A stretch of 64,000 bases of DNA. It comes from Planctomycetota bacterium. GTDB taxonomy: Bacteria; Planctomycetota; Planctomycetia; Isosphaerales; Isosphaeraceae. The stretch lies in NCBI GenBank assembly GCA_028291545.1, contig JAQGHR010000035.1:1-64000 (forward strand), written 5' to 3'. How positions within the stretch are numbered: position 1 is the stretch's first letter; every line of letters starts with the position of its first letter. Made by a program: the position numbers and the translations under genes. Of this stretch, positions 60,599 through 64,000 are shown piece by piece. The notes below the pieces were generated by a model, which saw only the letters and a list, made by a program, of their open reading frames with translations, had not been told where the DNA came from and made no database searches.

Positions 60599-63496
60599 AT
60601 GAGCAGGCCAAACGCCGAGGTTCCCAAGCAGGCCGGCCCGCCCGCGCCCCCGAAATCGCCTCCCGGGGCCGCCGCGGATACCGTGGCCGCCACCGCGATG
60701 TTCGAGGCCGGCGTCGTCCCAGCCGCGCCGGCGGACCCCACGGTCCAGGCCACGATGGTCCAAAGTCCATCCCTCGCCCCGCCCGGCGGAGACGCCACCA
60801 TCGAGGTCACGAACCTCGCGTTCCCGCGCATCAACACCGGTCCCCAGCCCAACGAAACCGTGGAGATGGCCCCGACCTTCTCGGGCCGACGACGGCCCGT
60901 GTCGGACGGCGACACGGCGGCCACCCTCGACGGCGACCGCCGCACCAATGCCTTCTCCATGTCGAGCATGGACGGCTCGGCCGAAATTGTCCTGAACGAC
61001 CTGCCGAGGGTCACGGGCTATAAGCTCCTTTCCGAGCTGGGCCGGGGCGGCATGGGCGTCGTCTACAAGGCCCGCCAGGACAAGCTCAACCGGACCGTCG
61101 CGCTCAAGATGGTCCTCGCCGGCGCGCACGCCAGCGCCGACCAGCTCGAACGCTTCATGATCGAAGCCCAGGCGGTCGCCCACCTCAAGCACAACCACAT
61201 CGTCCAGATTTACGACGTCGGCGAGCTCGACGGCCTGCCGTTCTTCAGCCTCGAATACGTCGACGGCGGCTGCCTGCTCGACACGATCGGCGGCAAGCCC
61301 CAGCCCGTCGGCTACGCGGCGAAGACCGTCAAGATCCTCACCGAGGCGATGGCCTTCGCGCACGAGCAGGGCATCATCCATCGCGACCTGAAGCCCGCCA
61401 ACGTGCTCATGACCAAGGCCGGCGAGCCCAAGATCACCGACTTCGGCCTGGCCAAGCGGCTCGAAGGCAACTCCCAGCAGACTCGCGACGGCGCGATCAT
61501 GGGCACCCCCTCCTACATGGCCCCCGAACAGGCCTGGGGGCTCACCTCCGAGATCGGACCCGCCGCCGACCAGCACGCGCTGGGCGCGATCCTCTACGAG
61601 ATGCTCACCGGCCGCCCTCCCTATCAAGGCGCCAACCCGCTCGACACGCTCGACCAGGTCCGCAACCAGGAGCCCGTCCCCCCCACCCGGCTCCAGCCCA
61701 AGGTCCCCAAGGACCTCGAAACGATTTCCCTCAAGGCCCTTCAGAAGGACCCCAAGAAGCGCTACGCCACCTGCAAGGAGATGGCCGAGGACCTGGGCCG
61801 CTATGTCGAAGGCCAGCCGATCCTGGCGCGTCCCGTCTCGGCCCCGGAGCGTGCCTACCGCTGGTGCAAGCGGAACCCCAGGCTTGCCGTGGCCTACGGC
61901 GCCGTTGCCAGCCTCCTCGTCGCTGCCGCCTTCGGCTCCTCGGCCGTCGCGGCCGTGATGATCCGGAAGAACTCCGACCTGGAGATCGCGAAGGGCAAGG
62001 AGACCGTGGCCAAGCTCGCCGCCGAACAGCGCGAGAAAGAGGCCAAGGCGATCGCGATGTCCGCCAACGAGCAAACAAACACGATGCTCGAAGCCCAGCG
62101 CTACACGGCTGTCCTGGCGAACATGCTCCTCAGGGACATCCCGGGCACGATCGAGGTCCGCCGCGAGATGTTCAAGGTCGCCTTGATGAGCATGGACCGA
62201 GCTACCAAGGAAATCGAGGATCTCCGCAAGAAAGGGGCCGGGTCTGCCGTCGCCGACGCAATGACCCTGCGTACCCTCGCCGGAATTCATCAACAACGTG
62301 GCATTATATATTCTGAAATGCCGAGCAAAGCCGCGCTGGTCTGGCCCGAGTTCGACGCGATGGACAAGCTAGCGAAGGAGCACTTCGCCAAGGATCCCGA
62401 CGACCTCGAAGCGCTCAAGAATATGGCGGCCAGCCGGCTCACGCTGGGCGATTACACCTTCAAACTCAAGTCGGACACGGCCACGGCTGAGAAGTACTTC
62501 CTCCAGGCCATCGAATTCCGCCGCAAATGGCTCGCCAAGTGGCCGCAGGACGATACGGCCAAACGGGCGATCGCAAACGCCCTCGGGGCGCTGGCCGGTA
62601 TGTATCAAGCCACCGGAAGGCCCAAGGACTCGGTCCCTCTCTATGAAGAGGAGATCCAGCTCCGCGAGTCCGTGAGCGTCGAGATGTCTCGCGAGCCCGA
62701 ATTCCAGCGCGAGTTGGCCGGCCTGTACGAGAAACTCGGCGACCTCAATATGCGGCTCAACGACGCCGAGAAGGGCCGCACGTTCTACGAACGATCCTTC
62801 GAAATCCGCTCCGATGTCGTCAAGCTGTATCCCCAGGACGGCCCGGCGCAACGCGACATCTTCCTATCATTCCAGAATATGGGCCACGACTACCTGATCC
62901 AGCGAAAAGAGCCCAAGACGGCCCGCAGCTACTATCAGAAGGCCGTCGATGGCTTCCGCGAAAGGTACAAGGTCGACCAGACTGGCGCGATCCCCAAGGG
63001 AGATCTTGCCCGCGCCCTTTATTTCCTCGGCACCGCCTGCCTCGAAATGAACGACACTGCCGCTGCCGATGCGGCCTACGCCGAAAGCCTGCCCTTCCGC
63101 CGCGAGCTGGCCGACTCTCCCTCCGCGAAGAACGACACCACCCGGTCGGCCAACATCAACCTGATGCTCGGGCTGGCCCGATGCAATGAGCACGCCGAAG
63201 CCTTCCAGTTGGCCGAGGATCTGCTCAAGGTCCCCCCCGCCAACCCTTACGTTTACTTCCAGGCCGCCTGCGGCTATGCTCTCTGCGCTTCCGCCGCCGA
63301 GCGGGTCAAGCCCGACGACAAGGCTCTCGCGAAGAAATACCGCGACTCCGGCTTCGCCGCCCTGGGCATGGCCCTCAAACGCGGCTGGAAGAGCGCCGAG
63401 GAGATCGCCACCGACCCCGACCTCGCCCCGTTGAGGACCGACGAGCGATTCAAGCCCCTCCTGGCCGAATTCCAGAAGGCCGCCGCCCAGAAATAG
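60599..63496 (+). CDS. Membrane-anchored Ser/Thr protein kinase with TPR-like C-terminus
   Basis: The product is 965 residues from the ATG at 60599 (GGGAGG upstream). A Pro/Ala/Thr-rich N-terminal segment of about 135 residues precedes a PknB-type kinase domain (about 140-410): GRGGMGVVYKA, catalytic Lys170 (VALK), HRDLKPAN at 261-268 with Asp263, DFG at 281-283, and GTPSYMAPEQ. A transmembrane helix follows at about 432-455, then a coiled-coil-like stretch and TPR-like repeats to the end. All catalytic residues are present, so it should be active. This layout is one of the commonest in planctomycetes. Its targets are unknown; it is divergent from the giant gene. Confidence 0.95.
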   Translation: MSRPNAEVPKQAGPPAPPKSPPGAAADTVAATAMFEAGVVPAAPADPTVQATMVQSPSLAPPGGDATIEVTNLAFPRINTGPQPNETVEMAPTFSGRRRPVSDGDTAATLDGDRRTNAFSMSSMDGSAEIVLNDLPRVTGYKLLSELGRGGMGVVYKARQDKLNRTVALKMVLAGAHASADQLERFMIEAQAVAHLKHNHIVQIYDVGELDGLPFFSLEYVDGGCLLDTIGGKPQPVGYAAKTVKILTEAMAFAHEQGIIHRDLKPANVLMTKAGEPKITDFGLAKRLEGNSQQTRDGAIMGTPSYMAPEQAWGLTSEIGPAADQHALGAILYEMLTGRPPYQGANPLDTLDQVRNQEPVPPTRLQPKVPKDLETISLKALQKDPKKRYATCKEMAEDLGRYVEGQPILARPVSAPERAYRWCKRNPRLAVAYGAVASLLVAAAFGSSAVAAVMIRKNSDLEIAKGKETVAKLAAEQREKEAKAIAMSANEQTNTMLEAQRYTAVLANMLLRDIPGTIEVRREMFKVALMSMDRATKEIEDLRKKGAGSAVADAMTLRTLAGIHQQRGIIYSEMPSKAALVWPEFDAMDKLAKEHFAKDPDDLEALKNMAASRLTLGDYTFKLKSDTATAEKYFLQAIEFRRKWLAKWPQDDTAKRAIANALGALAGMYQATGRPKDSVPLYEEEIQLRESVSVEMSREPEFQRELAGLYEKLGDLNMRLNDAEKGRTFYERSFEIRSDVVKLYPQDGPAQRDIFLSFQNMGHDYLIQRKEPKTARSYYQKAVDGFRERYKVDQTGAIPKGDLARALYFLGTACLEMNDTAAADAAYAESLPFRRELADSPSAKNDTTRSANINLMLGLARCNEHAEAFQLAEDLLKVPPANPYVYFQAACGYALCASAAERVKPDDKALAKKYRDSGFAALGMALKRGWKSAEEIATDPDLAPLRTDERFKPLLAEFQKAAAQK

Positions 63497-63510
63497 GAGT
63501 AGCCTCGTCC

Positions 63511-63541
63511 GGTCCCCTCTTCCCTTGTGGGAGAGGGGACC
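63511..63541. repeat. GC-rich hairpin between the kinase and the next gene
   Basis: GGTCCCCTC (63511-63519) pairs with GAGGGGACC (63533-63541), extended by TCCC/GGGA inside. No T tract. It could be a transcript end structure or another dispersed repeat; a start codon follows 24 bases later. Confidence 0.5.
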
Positions 63542-63565
63542 AGAAGCCGACGACGACCTCAGCCC

Positions 63566-64000
63566 ATGCGAATCCTCGCCGTCATCCCCCACTACTTCGA
63601 CTCGGACTCGCAGCAGGCCCCCGACGGCCGTCGTCACGGCTCCGTCGCCAAGGACCCTGCGCCCAGGATCGAGGCCCTGTCCGCATGCATCGCGGCCCTG
63701 CATCAGCAGTTCGATCCGTCGCAATCGATCATCGACATCGCCCGCAAGGTCACCCGCCCGGCGAATGCGGCCATCGCCGCGGGGGTGGACGTGATCGTCT
63801 GCACGACCGGGGACAAGCATCTCGTCCCCGCCCTCGACCTCGGCCACTCTGCGTTCACGCACCTCATCACCGACGACCCCGCGCCGTTCCTCGGCTATAC
63901 CTGCCGGGCCGTTCTCCGCGACAGGATCGGGCTGTACGACTACTACTGCTATCTTGAAGACGATTTGATCGTTCGCGACCCGTTCCTGTTCGCCAAGCTC
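63566..64000 (+). CDS. Glycosyltransferase-like conserved protein (3' end outside window)
   Basis: The first 145 residues from an ATG at 63566; the frame is open to the right edge. The N-terminus (MRILAVIPHYFDSDS) and the segment YDYYCYLEDDLIVRDPFLFAKL match conserved proteins of cyanobacteria and planctomycetes that look like GT-A glycosyltransferases, with EDD as the probable metal-binding motif. Some databases call them calcium-binding proteins. The internal RHGSVAKDPAPRIEALSACIAALHQQF also fits that family. The function is inferred from the motif only. Confidence 0.7.
   Translation, partial: MRILAVIPHYFDSDSQQAPDGRRHGSVAKDPAPRIEALSACIAALHQQFDPSQSIIDIARKVTRPANAAIAAGVDVIVCTTGDKHLVPALDLGHSAFTHLITDDPAPFLGYTCRAVLRDRIGLYDYYCYLEDDLIVRDPFLFAKL

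Noticed and set aside
60365..62296. Minus-strand frame of 643 codons opposite the kinase
   Set aside because: Antisense to intact kinase motifs (HRDLKPAN, DFG); no recognisable protein.

Overview
The window reads as chromosomal DNA of a GC-rich planctomycete, most probably of the Isosphaeraceae type. The evidence is: a DUF1559 protein with a prepilin-like N-terminus and an H-x9-DG motif; a serine/threonine kinase with a TPR C-terminus; an ECF sigma factor fused to a long membrane-anchored tail; planctomycete-style cytochrome c proteins; a PEP-CTERM protein; a LEPR-XLL giant surface protein; and tetrahydromethanopterin (H4MPT)-linked C1 genes (fae and a methylene-H4MPT dehydrogenase). This placement is inferred from gene content only. 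I saw no rRNA, tRNA, CRISPR array, integrase or transposase.

Layout. 1-2.6 kb: the N-terminal part of a cytochrome c protein (minus strand, running off the left edge), a DUF1559 protein and a small lipoprotein. 3-4.6 kb: the rplM-rpsI operon and a small membrane protein. 4.7-7.4 kb: a DUF433 antitoxin-like gene with a truncated toxin remnant, a translationally coupled K+ channel/TrkA protein and DNA methyltransferase pair, and an orphan HicB-like gene. 7.4-9.5 kb: a sugar ABC permease and binding protein with no ATPase. 9.8-14.7 kb: an ECF sigma-TPR fusion, an S10 serine carboxypeptidase and a DUF4190 protein. 15-18.5 kb: the C1 neighbourhood (ATP-grasp enzyme, a small secreted Cys protein, fae, mtdB/mtdC-like dehydrogenase). 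18.5-26.1 kb: a metallo-beta-lactamase-fold protein, a lipid A-type acyltransferase, a Gfo/Idh/MocA oxidoreductase, a GT-C type glycosyltransferase, tyrS and a CPBP protease. 27-38.9 kb: a two-domain amidohydrolase fusion, a beta-propeller dihaem cytochrome, argS, rsfS, several unrecognised planctomycete genes and cutC.

The right third is dominated by one reading frame of about 20.1 kb (39843-59936, minus strand, about 6,700 residues). It is a mosaic surface protein. In order it has a LEPR-XLL N-terminus, a very long right-handed beta-helix region with two LamG domains and a Vgb-like propeller embedded in it, PKD and FG-GAP domains, about 1,000 residues of RTX-type repeats including a near-identical 90-bp tandem array, a metzincin-like zinc protease domain, a PPC domain, further PKD/Ig-like domains, and a terminal dockerin-like module. 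A PEP-CTERM protein lies just downstream on the same strand, and a Ser/Thr kinase is divergent from its 5' end. The window ends inside a glycosyltransferase-like gene.

The intergenic DNA is rich in inverted repeats of several architectures: nested double palindromes resembling REP pairs, 44-47 bp long-arm inverted repeats, and CCCCTTCGGGG-type elements. These are the main non-coding structure in the window. They suggest dispersed repeat families that should recur elsewhere in the genome.
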